Shown here: positions 22,194 through 31,192 of the stretch, one piece after another
Position numbering within the stretch: position 1 is the stretch's first letter
Layout: every line of letters begins with the position of its first letter
Assembly (NCBI RefSeq): GCF_000306785.1
Contig: NC_017955.1
Coordinates: forward strand, 496,001 to 560,000
Reading direction: 5' to 3'
DNA from: Modestobacter italicus
Lineage (GTDB): Bacteria > Actinomycetota > Actinomycetes > Mycobacteriales > Geodermatophilaceae
Length of the DNA stretch: 64,000 bases
The notes under the pieces: generated by a model
The model's database searches: none
The model's input: only the letters and a program-made list of their open reading frames with translations
Told to the model about the DNA's origin: nothing
Program-made: the position numbers and the translations under genes

Positions 22194-23105
22194 TCAAGAG
22201 CCGGTCGGCGTGCCGCTGGAACCACGCGGGACGACGAGCACCGGCACCGTCGCCGCGCGCAGGATCTTCGTGGCCGTCGACCCCACGAACACCCGCGCCA
22301 GCGGCCCCAGCCGCGACGACCCGACGACGAGCACGTCCCCGGGCGCCCACGGGACGGCGGCCACCGCGCCCAGCCAGCCGGCGCCACGGGCCAGCAGCGT
22401 CTCCGGCGCCGGGCCGGGCCCCGGCCAGCCCGCCACCACGTCGTCCAGCGAGCCCTGCACCTGGGTGGCCCACTCCTCGCTCACCAGCTGCTCGATCCGC
22501 AGCCCGGTCTCCGACGGGAGCATCGCCGCCCGCTCCGGCACGAAGGTGACCAGCCGGATCGGCACGCCCCACCGCCCGGCGAACTCGCGCGCCGCGGCCA
22601 GCGCCTCCCGGGACCGGGCCGTGCCGGCCCAGGCGCAGGTCAGCCGGGTGGGCCGGGTCGGCTCCGGCCACTCGCGCGGCGCGAGCGCCAGCGGCGCGGG
22701 CGAGCTGTGCAGCAGCCGCTCGGCCACCGAGCCGGGGGAGAACCGCCCGACCGGCGCCCCGACCGCGGCCCCGAGCACCAGCACCCGGGCCTTGTACCGG
22801 TGCGCGGCCTCGACCAGCCCCGAGGGCACCGACGACCCCGGGACGACGGCCGTCCGGGCGTCGTGCACGCCGGCTGCCTGCAGGGCGGTGACCGCCTCGC
22901 TCTGCCGGGTGTGGGTGAGCGCGGCGCGCCACTGCCGGTACTCCCGGTCGACCCGGGAGGCGATCGCGCTCACCGGGTCCGGCGGCACCACGGTGGCCAC
23001 GACGACCGGCGCGTCCTCGACGCGGGCGAGCTGCGCGGCCAGCTGCAGCGCGGCGTCGTCCCCACCGCCGAGCTCGGCGGCCTCCCACCCCAGCAGCACG
23101 GTCAT
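22194..23105 (-). CDS. Universal stress protein, tandem UspA domains
   Basis: 303 residues in two Usp domains (about 1-145 and 155-303). The first ends with LVLGAAVGAPVGRFSPGSVA and the second with LVVGSSRLGPLARVFVGSTA, both matching the G-2x-G-9x-G-(S/T) ATP-binding signature. The protein is cytoplasmic and expected to act under stress or in regulating its partner. Its ATG overlaps the stop of the amino-acid permease gene (ATGA), and Usp proteins coupled to APC permeases are known as probable regulatory partners. Confidence 0.88.
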   Translation of the reverse strand: MTVLLGWEAAELGGGDDAALQLAAQLARVEDAPVVVATVVPPDPVSAIASRVDREYRQWRAALTHTRQSEAVTALQAAGVHDARTAVVPGSSVPSGLVEAAHRYKARVLVLGAAVGAPVGRFSPGSVAERLLHSSPAPLALAPREWPEPTRPTRLTCAWAGTARSREALAAAREFAGRWGVPIRLVTFVPERAAMLPSETGLRIEQLVSEEWATQVQGSLDDVVAGWPGPGPAPETLLARGAGWLGAVAAVPWAPGDVLVVGSSRLGPLARVFVGSTATKILRAATVPVLVVPRGSSGTPTGS

Positions 23106-24526
23106 CGCGACGGCGTCCGCAGCCGGGAGTGCTTCCGGGAGTAGGTCACGTAGACGACGGCGGCCAGGACCAGCCAGCCGGCGAACAGCGCGAACGTCGT
23201 CCCGCTCAGCCCGGAGATCAGATACATACAGAACAGCACCGACAGCACCGGGACGACGGGGTAGCCGGGCACCCGGAAGCCGCGGGGCAGGTCCGGGGCG
23301 GTGCGGCGGAGCACCATCACGCCGATCGACACGACGGTGAAGGCGACCAGCGTGCCCATGCTGGTCAGGTCGATGAGGAAGTCCAGCGGGACGAACCCGG
23401 CCAGCAGCCCCACGAACAGGGCGACGGCCACGGTGCCGCGGACCGGGGTGAGCGTGCGGGGGTCGACCTTCGCGAACAGCGACGGGATCATGCCGTCGCG
23501 GCTCATCGCGAACAGGATGCGCGTCTGGCCGTACATCGTCACCAGGGTCACCGAGAAGATCGAGACGACCGCGCCGGCGGCCAGCAGGATGCCCGGCCAC
23601 GACGAGCCGGTGACCCGCTCCAGGATCAGTGCCAGCCCGGCCTCCTGGCCCTCGAACTCCTCCGCTGGCTGCGCGCCGACCGCGGACAGCGCCACCAGCA
23701 GGTAGACGACCGTGACCACCACGAGGGCACCGATGATCGCCAGCGGCAGCGTCCGGCGCGGGTCGCGCACCTCCTCCCCGGCGGTGGAGACGGCGTCCAG
23801 GCCGATGAAGGAGAAGAAGATCGTCGACGCCGCGGCGCTGATCCCGGCCACGCCCATCGGCGCGAACGGGGTGAGGTTGCCGCTGTCGAACCCGGTGAAC
23901 GCGATGACCACGAACAGCAGCAGGACGGCGATCTTGATGATCACCATCACTGCGTTCGCCCGCGCCGACTCGCTGGCGCCGCGGACCAGCAGCAGCGCGC
24001 ACAGCGTCACCAGCACGATCGCCGGCAGGTTCACCACCCCGCCGGCGCCCGGGGCCGCGGACAGCGCGTCCGGGATCCGCACGCCGAGGGTGTCGTCGAG
24101 CAGCTGGTTGAGGTACTCGCTCCAGCCGACCGCGACCGCGCCGGAGCTCACCGCGTACTCCAGCACCAGGCACCAGCCGACGCCGTAGGCGACGACCTCG
24201 CCGAGGGTCGCGTAGGCGTAGGAGTACGAGGAGCCCGCCACCGGGATGCTCGAGGCCAGCTCGGCGTAGCAGAGCGCGGTGAACCCCGCCGTCACCGCGG
24301 CGATGACGAAGCTGACGATCACGGCCGGGCCCGCCTCCGGCACCGCGGTGGTCAGCACGAAGAAGATGCCGGTGCCGATCGTCGCGCCGATGCCGAAGCT
24401 CATCAGCTGCAGCGGGCCGATCCGGCGGGCGAGGCCCCCACCGCCGTCGTCCCCGCCGGTCTCGGCCACCATCGCCGACACCGGCTTGCGGCGGAACAGC
24501 TGCTGGCGCAAGGAGGGAGCGGTCAC
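23102..24526 (-). CDS. APC-family amino acid permease
   Basis: 474 residues with twelve hydrophobic helices. The first helix carries GIGATIGTGIF, the substrate-binding signature of the amino acid/polyamine/organocation superfamily; FSFIGLDAVSTAGEEVRDP is the second hallmark. The closest general type is cationic amino acid transport (YfnA/CAT-like), but substrate is not certain. First gene of a two-gene operon with the universal stress protein. Confidence 0.9.
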   Translation of the reverse strand: MTAPSLRQQLFRRKPVSAMVAETGGDDGGGGLARRIGPLQLMSFGIGATIGTGIFFVLTTAVPEAGPAVIVSFVIAAVTAGFTALCYAELASSIPVAGSSYSYAYATLGEVVAYGVGWCLVLEYAVSSGAVAVGWSEYLNQLLDDTLGVRIPDALSAAPGAGGVVNLPAIVLVTLCALLLVRGASESARANAVMVIIKIAVLLLFVVIAFTGFDSGNLTPFAPMGVAGISAAASTIFFSFIGLDAVSTAGEEVRDPRRTLPLAIIGALVVVTVVYLLVALSAVGAQPAEEFEGQEAGLALILERVTGSSWPGILLAAGAVVSIFSVTLVTMYGQTRILFAMSRDGMIPSLFAKVDPRTLTPVRGTVAVALFVGLLAGFVPLDFLIDLTSMGTLVAFTVVSIGVMVLRRTAPDLPRGFRVPGYPVVPVLSVLFCMYLISGLSGTTFALFAGWLVLAAVVYVTYSRKHSRLRTPSR

Positions 24527-24596
24527 CGGGCGTCCTCTCGCGGGGGTCGCCCCACCTTGCCGAAGCAGCGTCCATCCCGCACCCGGTGGTGAGAGG

Positions 24597-25895
24597 TCAG
24601 GGGCGGCGGCGGAGGACCTCGCGGGTGAGCTGGCCGACGGCGGTGTGCCCGGTCAGGCCGAGGGTCAGGTCGAACTCGCCGAGCACGTCCTCGACCACCT
24701 GCCGCACGCCCTCCTCGCCGGCCACGCCGAGCCCCCAGGCGTAGGGCCGGCCGAGCAGCACCGCCCGGGCGCCCAGCGCGACGGCGACCAGGACGTCGGC
24801 GCCGCTGCGCACCCCGCTGTCGAACAGCACCGGCACCCGGTCGGCGACGGCGTCGACCACGTCGGGCAGCGCGTCCAGCGCGGCGATCGAGCGGTCCACC
24901 TGGCGCCCGCCGTGCGTGCTGACCACCAGGCCGTCGACCCCCTCGTCGACCGCCCGCCGCGCGTCGTCGGGGTGCAGGACGCCCTTGAGCACGATCGGCA
25001 GCCGGGTCCGCTGCCGCAGCCAGGCGAGGTCCGCCCAGGTGATCGAGGGCCGGGAGTAGATGCCGAGGAACACCTCGACGGCCGCGCGGGGGAGCGGGGA
25101 GCGCAGCGCCTCACGCAGCGGCATGCCGGTCGCCCGCGACCACGCCCGCGACATGCCCACCAGCGCCCGGACGGCGGAGGGGTTCGGCCGCGGCTGCGGG
25201 TCCCGCGGGGTGCCGGCCGCGGCCGCCCGCTCCTCGACCAGCCGGCGGAACACCGGGTCGGAGGTGTACTGCGCGATCCCCTTGCCCAGCGCGAACGGCA
25301 GGTGCCCGAGGTCCAGGTCGCGCGGCCGCCAGCCCAGCATCGTGGTGTCCAGGGTGACCACGACCGCCTCGCAGCCGCTGGCCTCCGCCCGGCCCAGCAG
25401 GCTCTCCACCAGCTCGTCTGAGGTCGACCAGTACAGCTGCATCCACCGCGGGGCGTCGCCCATCGCCGCCGCGGTGGTCTCCATCGGCACCGACGCCTGG
25501 TTGGAGAACACCATCGGGACGCCGGTCGCGGCCGCCGCGCGGGCGACGGCGAGGTCGGCCTCGGGGTGCACCAGCTCCAGCGCGCCCACCGGGCCGAGCA
25601 GCAGCGGTGCCGGCAGCCGCCGTCCGAAGAGCTCGACCGAGGTGTCCCGCGCGCTGACGTCCCGGAGCACCCGGGGGACCACCGCCCAGCGGTCGAACGC
25701 CGCCCGGTCGGCGCGCTGGGTGTCCTCGTCGCCGGCGCCCCCGGCCACGTAGCCGTAGGCCCGCGCGCCCAGCCGACGCCGGGCCTCCACCGCCAGCTGC
25801 CGGTACACCGTGGGCACCCGCGGGTGCCGGCCGTACACGCCCGCCCGGTAGATCGCGTCCTGCCGCCGCCGCCCGGTCCCCGCCGCTGAGGTCAC
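24597..25895 (-). CDS. FMN-dependent alpha-hydroxy-acid oxidase (lactate 2-monooxygenase-like)
   Basis: 432 residues in the L-lactate dehydrogenase/glycolate oxidase TIM-barrel family. Visible are YGYVAGGAGDE near the N-terminus, SNQASVPMET, LYWSTSDELVESLL, VTLDTTMLGWRPRDL, and the FMN/catalytic segment VLKGVLHPDDARRAVDEG then VVSTHGGRQVD with the catalytic His. The HGGRQ is intact, but the preceding residue is Thr instead of the usual Asn (S-N-H-G-G-R-Q). Oxidises L-2-hydroxy acids; the long loop after the first strands favours a monooxygenase-like member. GTG start at 25895. Confidence 0.85.
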   Translation of the reverse strand: MTSAAGTGRRRQDAIYRAGVYGRHPRVPTVYRQLAVEARRRLGARAYGYVAGGAGDEDTQRADRAAFDRWAVVPRVLRDVSARDTSVELFGRRLPAPLLLGPVGALELVHPEADLAVARAAAATGVPMVFSNQASVPMETTAAAMGDAPRWMQLYWSTSDELVESLLGRAEASGCEAVVVTLDTTMLGWRPRDLDLGHLPFALGKGIAQYTSDPVFRRLVEERAAAAGTPRDPQPRPNPSAVRALVGMSRAWSRATGMPLREALRSPLPRAAVEVFLGIYSRPSITWADLAWLRQRTRLPIVLKGVLHPDDARRAVDEGVDGLVVSTHGGRQVDRSIAALDALPDVVDAVADRVPVLFDSGVRSGADVLVAVALGARAVLLGRPYAWGLGVAGEEGVRQVVEDVLGEFDLTLGLTGHTAVGQLTREVLRRRP

Positions 25896-26107
25896 CCGGC
25901 CACCGTAGTGACCTGCCTCTCCCCGACGTCCCGGGGCGGGCCTCCAACGACACGCCCGGGAGGGACACGCCGGTGACACGGATGTGACTGGTGTGGCGTA
26001 CGGGGCTGGCGGTGCGTTCCTCGTACATGGTTGGGGGAGTTCCGGGGCAGAGCACTGACACGCCGCGGGACCAGCCGTGCGACAGGCGCGAGATCGGGGG
26101 AACGACC

Positions 26108-27028
26108 GTGCCGACACCCAGCTCTGTTCGTTCCGCCTCGGCCGCTGCCCTGCTCGTGCTGGCGGCCGCCGGTGTCCTGCTCACCGCGGCGGTCGCGCTG
26201 GCCGGCCCCGCCGCCGCGATCGAGGACCCGCGTCGTCCCGCGGCCGAGATCACCCACGGGCCCAGCTGCGGGCCGGGCGTCGTCCGCGTCGAGGTCACCG
26301 GCGGCAGCCAGCCGCGCCGGGTGGCGCTGGTGTTCGACGGCATCGCCGAGCAGGACGTCACCGAGCTGGCCCCCGGCGAGCAGACCGAGCTGGCCAGCGG
26401 CGACGTCGACTGGGGCCAGACGGTCGACGTGTCCGTGACCATCACCCGGCCCGACGGCACCGCGGAGACCCCGGTCGAGTTCGGCACCTACACCCGGCCG
26501 ACCGCCGAGGACTGCGCGGCGGTCGCACCCGTGGCGCTGTCCGCGGACGCCGGGCCGTCGACCCGGACGACCACGCCCGCGGTGCCGAGCTGGGGCACCG
26601 GGCAGCCGAGCTGGGGGGACGCCGACGTGGAGGCGGCCAGCGCCTCGTCCTCGTCCGTCGCCCCGGGTGGCGTGGTCACCGTCCGGGCCACCGGGTTCAC
26701 CCCGGGCGAGCCGGTCCAGGTCAGCCTGCTCGGCCGCGACGGCGCGCTCACCACCGTGCCGGCCGCCCCTGACGGCAGCGTCGAGGCCGTCGTGCAGATC
26801 CCGCGCGCCGCCGCGCTCGGGACGGCGACCGTGCAGCTCGTCGGCGGGTTCTCCTCCGCCACTGCCGGGCTGGACCTGCAGGTCGCGGCCCGCGTCCGGC
26901 CGCTGGCCGAGCAGACCACCTCCGTCCCCGTGCTCGCCGCGGGGGCCTCCCTGATCGGCGCCACCAGCCTGCTGGGCCTGCGCGCGGCCCGCCGCCCGCG
27001 CGGCTCGGTCCTGCCGGCGCCCTGCTGA
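26108..27028 (+). CDS. Secreted cell-surface protein with Ig-like region and C-terminal helix
   Basis: 306 residues: a signal peptide (cleavage near residue 37 after AGPAAA), an acidic beta-rich ectodomain, and near the C-terminus a hydrophobic helix followed by basic residues, as in surface anchors without an LPxTG motif. The second half contains ASSSSVAPGGVVTVRATGFT and PGEPVQVSLLG, resembling bacterial Ig-like folds. GTG start follows GGGGGAA. A MarR gene starts 23 bases downstream. Confidence 0.7.
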   Translation: MPTPSSVRSASAAALLVLAAAGVLLTAAVALAGPAAAIEDPRRPAAEITHGPSCGPGVVRVEVTGGSQPRRVALVFDGIAEQDVTELAPGEQTELASGDVDWGQTVDVSVTITRPDGTAETPVEFGTYTRPTAEDCAAVAPVALSADAGPSTRTTTPAVPSWGTGQPSWGDADVEAASASSSSVAPGGVVTVRATGFTPGEPVQVSLLGRDGALTTVPAAPDGSVEAVVQIPRAAALGTATVQLVGGFSSATAGLDLQVAARVRPLAEQTTSVPVLAAGASLIGATSLLGLRAARRPRGSVLPAPC

Positions 27029-27051
27029 ACGACGAGGACGTGGAACCCCCC

Positions 27052-27555
27052 ATGGACAAGCTGCACGACGGTGCCCCGCCGCGGGGCGTGCCGCGCGACG
27101 TCCGCGGGCTGGCCGGCGCCGGCCCGACCGCGACCGAGACCTGGCTGCGCATCGTGCAGGTGCACGACCGGATCACCCGCCGGGTCGACTCCGCGCTGCA
27201 CCGCCAGCACGGGCTCTCGCTCACCGGCTTCGAGGTGCTCCGGCGGATCGCCCAGTCACCCGGCGAGCGCACCTCGATGGGCGACCTGGCCGAGGCGGTC
27301 GGGCTCAGCCGGCCCGGCATCACCAGCACGGTGAACCGGTTGGTCGAGGAGGGGCTGGTCACCCGCGAGCGGCACGGCGGCGACCGCCGGCTGCTGCACG
27401 CCCGGCTCACCGACGTCGGCCGGGAGCGGGTCCGCGCCGCCGGCTCGACCCACGACGACCTGGTCACGCACCTGCTGAGCATGCTCGGGGACGACGCCGC
27501 GCTGGTCACCGACGCCCTCGCCCGGGTGTCCTCCGCCGCCCGCCGGCCCCGCTAG
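27052..27555 (+). CDS. MarR-family transcriptional regulator
   Basis: 167 residues. The winged helix has LTGFEVLRRIAQ, DLAEAVGLSRPGITSTVNRL (recognition helix) and the wing VTRERHGGDRRLLHARLTDVG, the conserved D-R-R motif of MarR. Likely a dimeric repressor responding to small phenolic or lipid-like ligands. Target not visible; the short gap to the secreted protein gene upstream suggests shared transcription. ATG 27052 chosen; GTG 27040 is possible. Confidence 0.85.
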   Translation: MDKLHDGAPPRGVPRDVRGLAGAGPTATETWLRIVQVHDRITRRVDSALHRQHGLSLTGFEVLRRIAQSPGERTSMGDLAEAVGLSRPGITSTVNRLVEEGLVTRERHGGDRRLLHARLTDVGRERVRAAGSTHDDLVTHLLSMLGDDAALVTDALARVSSAARRPR

Positions 27556-27681
27556 TCCCACCAGGTGGACGACTACGGAAACGGTGTCTGACGATCACCC
27601 AAACGGGTACGGACCGAGCTGGTCGCCGACCACTTAAAGCCCGTAGTGTTTCGGGCGGTGGAACGCGGGAACCGAGCGGGC

Positions 27682-29181
27682 ATGACGGATGCCCTGCGCG
27701 ACTGCACGGTCGTCGTCCCGACGATCGGCCGCCCGTCGCTGGACGTCCTGCTCGACGCCCTCGCCACCAGCACCGGGCCGCGCCCGGCTGAGCTGGTGCT
27801 GGTCGACGACCGCCCCACCGGTACGCCGCTGTCCCCGGAGCGCCCGGGCCTCCCGCCGGTCCGCGTGGTGCGCACCGGCGGCGGCGGGCCCGCGGCCGCC
27901 CGCAACCTGGGCTGGCGCACCGCCCGCACCGGCTGGATCGCCTTCTTGGACGACGACGTCGTCCCCGACCCCGACTGGTACGACCGGCTCGCCGGGGACC
28001 TCGCCGCGCTGCCGGCCGACGTCGCCGGCAGCCAGGGCCGGGTCCGGGTGCCGCTGCCCGAGAGCCGCCGCCCCACCGACTGGGAGCGCGGCACTGCCGG
28101 CCTGGCCACCAGCAGCTGGATCACCGCCGACCTCGCCTACCGCCGGTCCGCGCTGGCCGCGGTCGGCGGCTTCGACGAGCGCTTCCCGCGCGCCTTCCGC
28201 GAGGACTCCGACCTCGCCCTGCGGGTCATGGACACCGGGTCGACGCTGACCCGCGGCGAGCGGTGGATCACCCACCCGGTCCGGCCGGTCGACCGCTGGG
28301 TCTCCGCCCGCGTGCAGGCCGGCAACGCCGACGACGTGCTCATGCGCCGGCTGCACGGGCCCACCTGGCGGGAGCGGGCCGACGCCGCCGTCGGGCGCCG
28401 TCCCCGGCACCTCGCGGTGACCGCCGCCGCCCTCGGCGCGGTCGGGCTGCTCGCCGCCGGCCGGCCGCGCGCCGCCGCACTGGCCGCCCTCGGCTGGGCC
28501 GCCGGTACCGCCGAGTTCGCCTGGGCGCGGATCGCCCCGGGCCCCCGCGACCGCGCCGAGGTCACCACCATGCTCGCCACCAGTGCGCTGATCCCGCCGC
28601 TGGCCAGCTGGCACTTCCTGCGCGGCGCCGTCCAGCACCGGCAGGTCACCACGTGGCGCGGGCTGCCCGACCTGGTGCTCTTCGACCGCGACGGCACCCT
28701 GGTGCACGACGTCCCCTACAACGGCGACCCCGAGCAGGTCCGCCCGGTCGAGGGCGCCCGCGAGGCGCTCGACGAGCTGCGCGCCCGGGGCGTGCGGATC
28801 GGCCTGGTCAGCAACCAGTCCGGCGTCGGCCGCGGGTTGATCACCCGCGCGCAGGTCGACGCGGTCAACGCCCGGCTGGCCGAGCTGCTGGGCCCGTTCG
28901 ACACCGTCCAGGTCTGCCCGCACACCCCCGAGGACGGGTGCGACTGCCGCAAGCCCGCGCCCGGCATGGTCAAGGCGGCCTGCGCCGAGCTCGACGTCGA
29001 CCCGGCCCGCTGCCTGGTCATCGGCGACATCGGGGCCGACGTCGGGGCCGCCGCGGCGGCCGGCGCCGCGTCGATCATCGTGCCGACGCCGGTCACCCGC
29101 CCGCAGGAGATCGCCGCCGCCCCGCACCGCGCGGCCACCCTGACCGCCGCCGTCGCCGACGTCCTGGCCGGCACCTGGTGA
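27682..29181 (+). CDS. GT2 glycosyltransferase fused to GmhB-type heptose bisphosphate phosphatase
   Basis: 499 residues in two domains. Residues 1 to about 240 are a GT2 glycosyltransferase with DDR (42-44) and the DXD-like LDDDV (89-93). A membrane-like segment near 245-275 links to a HAD phosphatase (330-499) with DRDGT (335-339), SNQSG (377-381), the zinc cluster CPH...CDC (412-422) and K424, and GDIGAD (448-453). The zinc cluster is diagnostic of D-glycero-D-manno-heptose-1,7-bisphosphate 7-phosphatase (GmhB). First gene of a seven-gene coupled operon with gmhA and hldE; fusion of transferase and sugar biosynthesis enzyme is unusual. Confidence 0.88.
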   Translation: MTDALRDCTVVVPTIGRPSLDVLLDALATSTGPRPAELVLVDDRPTGTPLSPERPGLPPVRVVRTGGGGPAAARNLGWRTARTGWIAFLDDDVVPDPDWYDRLAGDLAALPADVAGSQGRVRVPLPESRRPTDWERGTAGLATSSWITADLAYRRSALAAVGGFDERFPRAFREDSDLALRVMDTGSTLTRGERWITHPVRPVDRWVSARVQAGNADDVLMRRLHGPTWRERADAAVGRRPRHLAVTAAALGAVGLLAAGRPRAAALAALGWAAGTAEFAWARIAPGPRDRAEVTTMLATSALIPPLASWHFLRGAVQHRQVTTWRGLPDLVLFDRDGTLVHDVPYNGDPEQVRPVEGAREALDELRARGVRIGLVSNQSGVGRGLITRAQVDAVNARLAELLGPFDTVQVCPHTPEDGCDCRKPAPGMVKAACAELDVDPARCLVIGDIGADVGAAAAAGAASIIVPTPVTRPQEIAAAPHRAATLTAAVADVLAGTW

Positions 29182-30230
29182 CCGCCCCCGCGCCGGTTTC
29201 GGCGCCGAACCCCGCGCCGGTTTCGGCGCCGAACCCGGCAGGGACGGTGCTGGTCGCGCGGCTGGACAACGCCGGGGACGTGCTGCTGCAGGGCCCGCTC
29301 GTGCGGGCCGTCGCGCACGGGGCGGAGCGGGTGGTGTTCCTGGCCAGCCCGCAGGGCACCGCCGCGGCCGAGCTGCTGCCCGGCGTCGACGAGGTCGTCA
29401 CCTGGCACTGCCCGTGGATCGACGGCTCGCCGCAGCCGGTCGACCCCGCCGACATCGCCGCGCTCACCGAGCGGCTCCGCGGTGTCGACGAGGCGGTGGT
29501 CAGCACCTCGTTCCACCAGTCGCCGCTGCCGCTCGCGCTCGTGCTGCGGCTGGCCGGCGTCGGGCGGGTCTCCGCCATCAGCGTCGACTACCCGGGCTCG
29601 CTGCTCGACGTCCGGCACCGGGTGGACGACGACCTGCCCGAACCCGAGCGCGCCCTCTCCCTCGCCCGGGCCGCCGGGTTCGAGCTGCCCGACGGGGACG
29701 ACGGCCGGCTCGCCGTCCGCCGTCCGCTGCCCGCCCTCGACCGCGAGCCCGGCTACGTGGTGCTGCACCCCGGCGCCTCGGTACCCGCCCGCGCCTGGCC
29801 CGCAGCCCGCTGCGCGGAGGCCGTCGAGGCGCTCACCGACGCCGGCTACCGCGTGCTGGTCACCGGCGGACCGGGGGAGCGCGCGCTCACCGCGGCCGTC
29901 GCCGGCAGCCGCGGCACCGACCTCGGCGGGGCCACGACGCTGGCCGGGATGGCCGCGCTGCTCGACGGGGCCGCGGCGGTCGTGGTCGGCAACACCGGCC
30001 CGGCGCACCTGGCCGCGGCCGTCGGCACCCCCGTCGTCTCGCTGTTCTCCCCGGTCGTGCCGGCCGTGCGGTGGGCGCCCTACGGCGTCCCGACCGTGCT
30101 GCTCGGCGACCAGTCGGCGCCCTGCCGGGACACCCGCGCCCGCGAGTGCCCGGTGCCCGGCCATCCCTGTCTGAGCTCGGTGACCGCCGCGGACGTCGTG
30201 GCCGCGGTGGGGAAGGTGGTCGCGGCATGA
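29178..30230 (+). CDS. GT9 heptosyltransferase-like protein (first copy)
   Basis: 350 residues of the ADP-heptose:LPS heptosyltransferase family. ARLDNAGDVLLQGPLVRAV near the N-terminus is the family's opening loop; VVLHPGASVPARAWP and GGPGERAL mark the second domain, and VVGNTGPAHLAAAVGTPVVS followed by LFSP is the nucleotide-heptose site. The first 21 residues are an added tail containing the octapeptide APVSAPNP twice, produced by a 24-bp tandem repeat. GTG start overlaps the preceding stop. Probably transfers heptose made by the operon's own enzymes to a surface glycan. Confidence 0.88.
   Translation: MTAPAPVSAPNPAPVSAPNPAGTVLVARLDNAGDVLLQGPLVRAVAHGAERVVFLASPQGTAAAELLPGVDEVVTWHCPWIDGSPQPVDPADIAALTERLRGVDEAVVSTSFHQSPLPLALVLRLAGVGRVSAISVDYPGSLLDVRHRVDDDLPEPERALSLARAAGFELPDGDDGRLAVRRPLPALDREPGYVVLHPGASVPARAWPAARCAEAVEALTDAGYRVLVTGGPGERALTAAVAGSRGTDLGGATTLAGMAALLDGAAAVVVGNTGPAHLAAAVGTPVVSLFSPVVPAVRWAPYGVPTVLLGDQSAPCRDTRARECPVPGHPCLSSVTAADVVAAVGKVVAA
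29190..29237 (+). repeat. 24-bp tandem repeat with GTTT-loop hairpins in a GT9 coding start
   Basis: Two adjacent 24-bp copies (29190-29213 and 29214-29237) differ at one base. Each contains GCGCCG-GTTT-CGGCGC, a perfect 6-bp hairpin. They encode APVSAPNP twice in the N-terminal tail of the heptosyltransferase. Confidence 0.85.
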
Positions 30231-31192
30231 AGGTCCTGCTCTGGCACGTGCACGGGTCCTGGACGACGTCGTTCGTCCAGGGGCCGCACGAGTACCTGCT
30301 CCCCGTCACGCCCGACCGGGGCCCCGACGGGTTGGGCCGGGCGCGCACCTGGGACTGGCCGGCCTCGGTCCGTGAGGTGACGCCGGAGGAGCTGCGCGAC
30401 ACCGACGTCGACGTCGTCGTGCTGCAACGCACCCGGGACCTCGAGCTGGTGCGCGAGTGGCTGGGCCGCGAGCCCGGGCACGACCTGCCGGCGGTCTTCC
30501 TCGAGCACAACGCCCCCGACGGCGCGGTGCCGAACACCCGGCACCCGCTCGCCGACCAGGCCGAGATCCCGATCGCCCACGTCACGTTCTTCAACGAGCT
30601 GTTCTACGACAACGGGACGGCGCCGACCGTCGTCATCGAGCACGGCATCGTCGACCCCGGCGAGCGGTACACCGGTGAGCTGGCCCGGGCCGCGGTCGTG
30701 GTGAACGAGCCGGTCCGGCGCGGCCGCTACACCGGCGGCGACCTGCTGCCGCTGTTCGCGCAGGCGGCGCCGCTCGACGTCTTCGGCATGGGCCTGTCCG
30801 GCCTCCACGAGCGCTACGACCTGGACCCCGGCCGGGTCGGGCTGCACGACGACCCGCCGCAGGCCGCGATGCACGCCGAGCTGGCCCGCCGCCGGGTGTA
30901 CGTGCACCCGGTGCGCTGGACCTCCCTCGGGCTGTCGCTGCTGGAGGCGATGCACCTGGGCATGCCGGTGGTCGCGCTGGCCACCACCGAGGCCGTCGAG
31001 GCGGTCCCGGCCGAGGCCGGGGTGCTCTCCACCCGGCCGCAGCGGCTGGCCGACGCGGTGCGCACCTTCGTGCACGAGCCGGACGCCGCCCGGCTGGCCG
31101 GCAAGGCCGCGCGCGCCGCCGCCCTGGAGCGCTACGGACTGGCGAGGTTCCTCGCCGACTGGGACAGGTTGCTGGGAGAGGTGACCCGATGA
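30227..31192 (+). CDS. Glycosyltransferase, GT-B fold
   Basis: 321 residues. MKVLLWHVHGSWTTSFV opens the N-terminal domain; FLEHNAPDGAVPNTRHPLAD is in the acceptor domain; the donor domain has VYVHPVRWTSLGLSLLEAMH then GMPVVALATTEAVEAVP, the E-x7-E-like region of GT4-type enzymes. ATGA overlap with the preceding heptosyltransferase gene and ATGA overlap with the next. Acts in the cytoplasm on the same glycan, sugar unknown. Confidence 0.82.
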   Translation: MKVLLWHVHGSWTTSFVQGPHEYLLPVTPDRGPDGLGRARTWDWPASVREVTPEELRDTDVDVVVLQRTRDLELVREWLGREPGHDLPAVFLEHNAPDGAVPNTRHPLADQAEIPIAHVTFFNELFYDNGTAPTVVIEHGIVDPGERYTGELARAAVVVNEPVRRGRYTGGDLLPLFAQAAPLDVFGMGLSGLHERYDLDPGRVGLHDDPPQAAMHAELARRRVYVHPVRWTSLGLSLLEAMHLGMPVVALATTEAVEAVPAEAGVLSTRPQRLADAVRTFVHEPDAARLAGKAARAAALERYGLARFLADWDRLLGEVTR

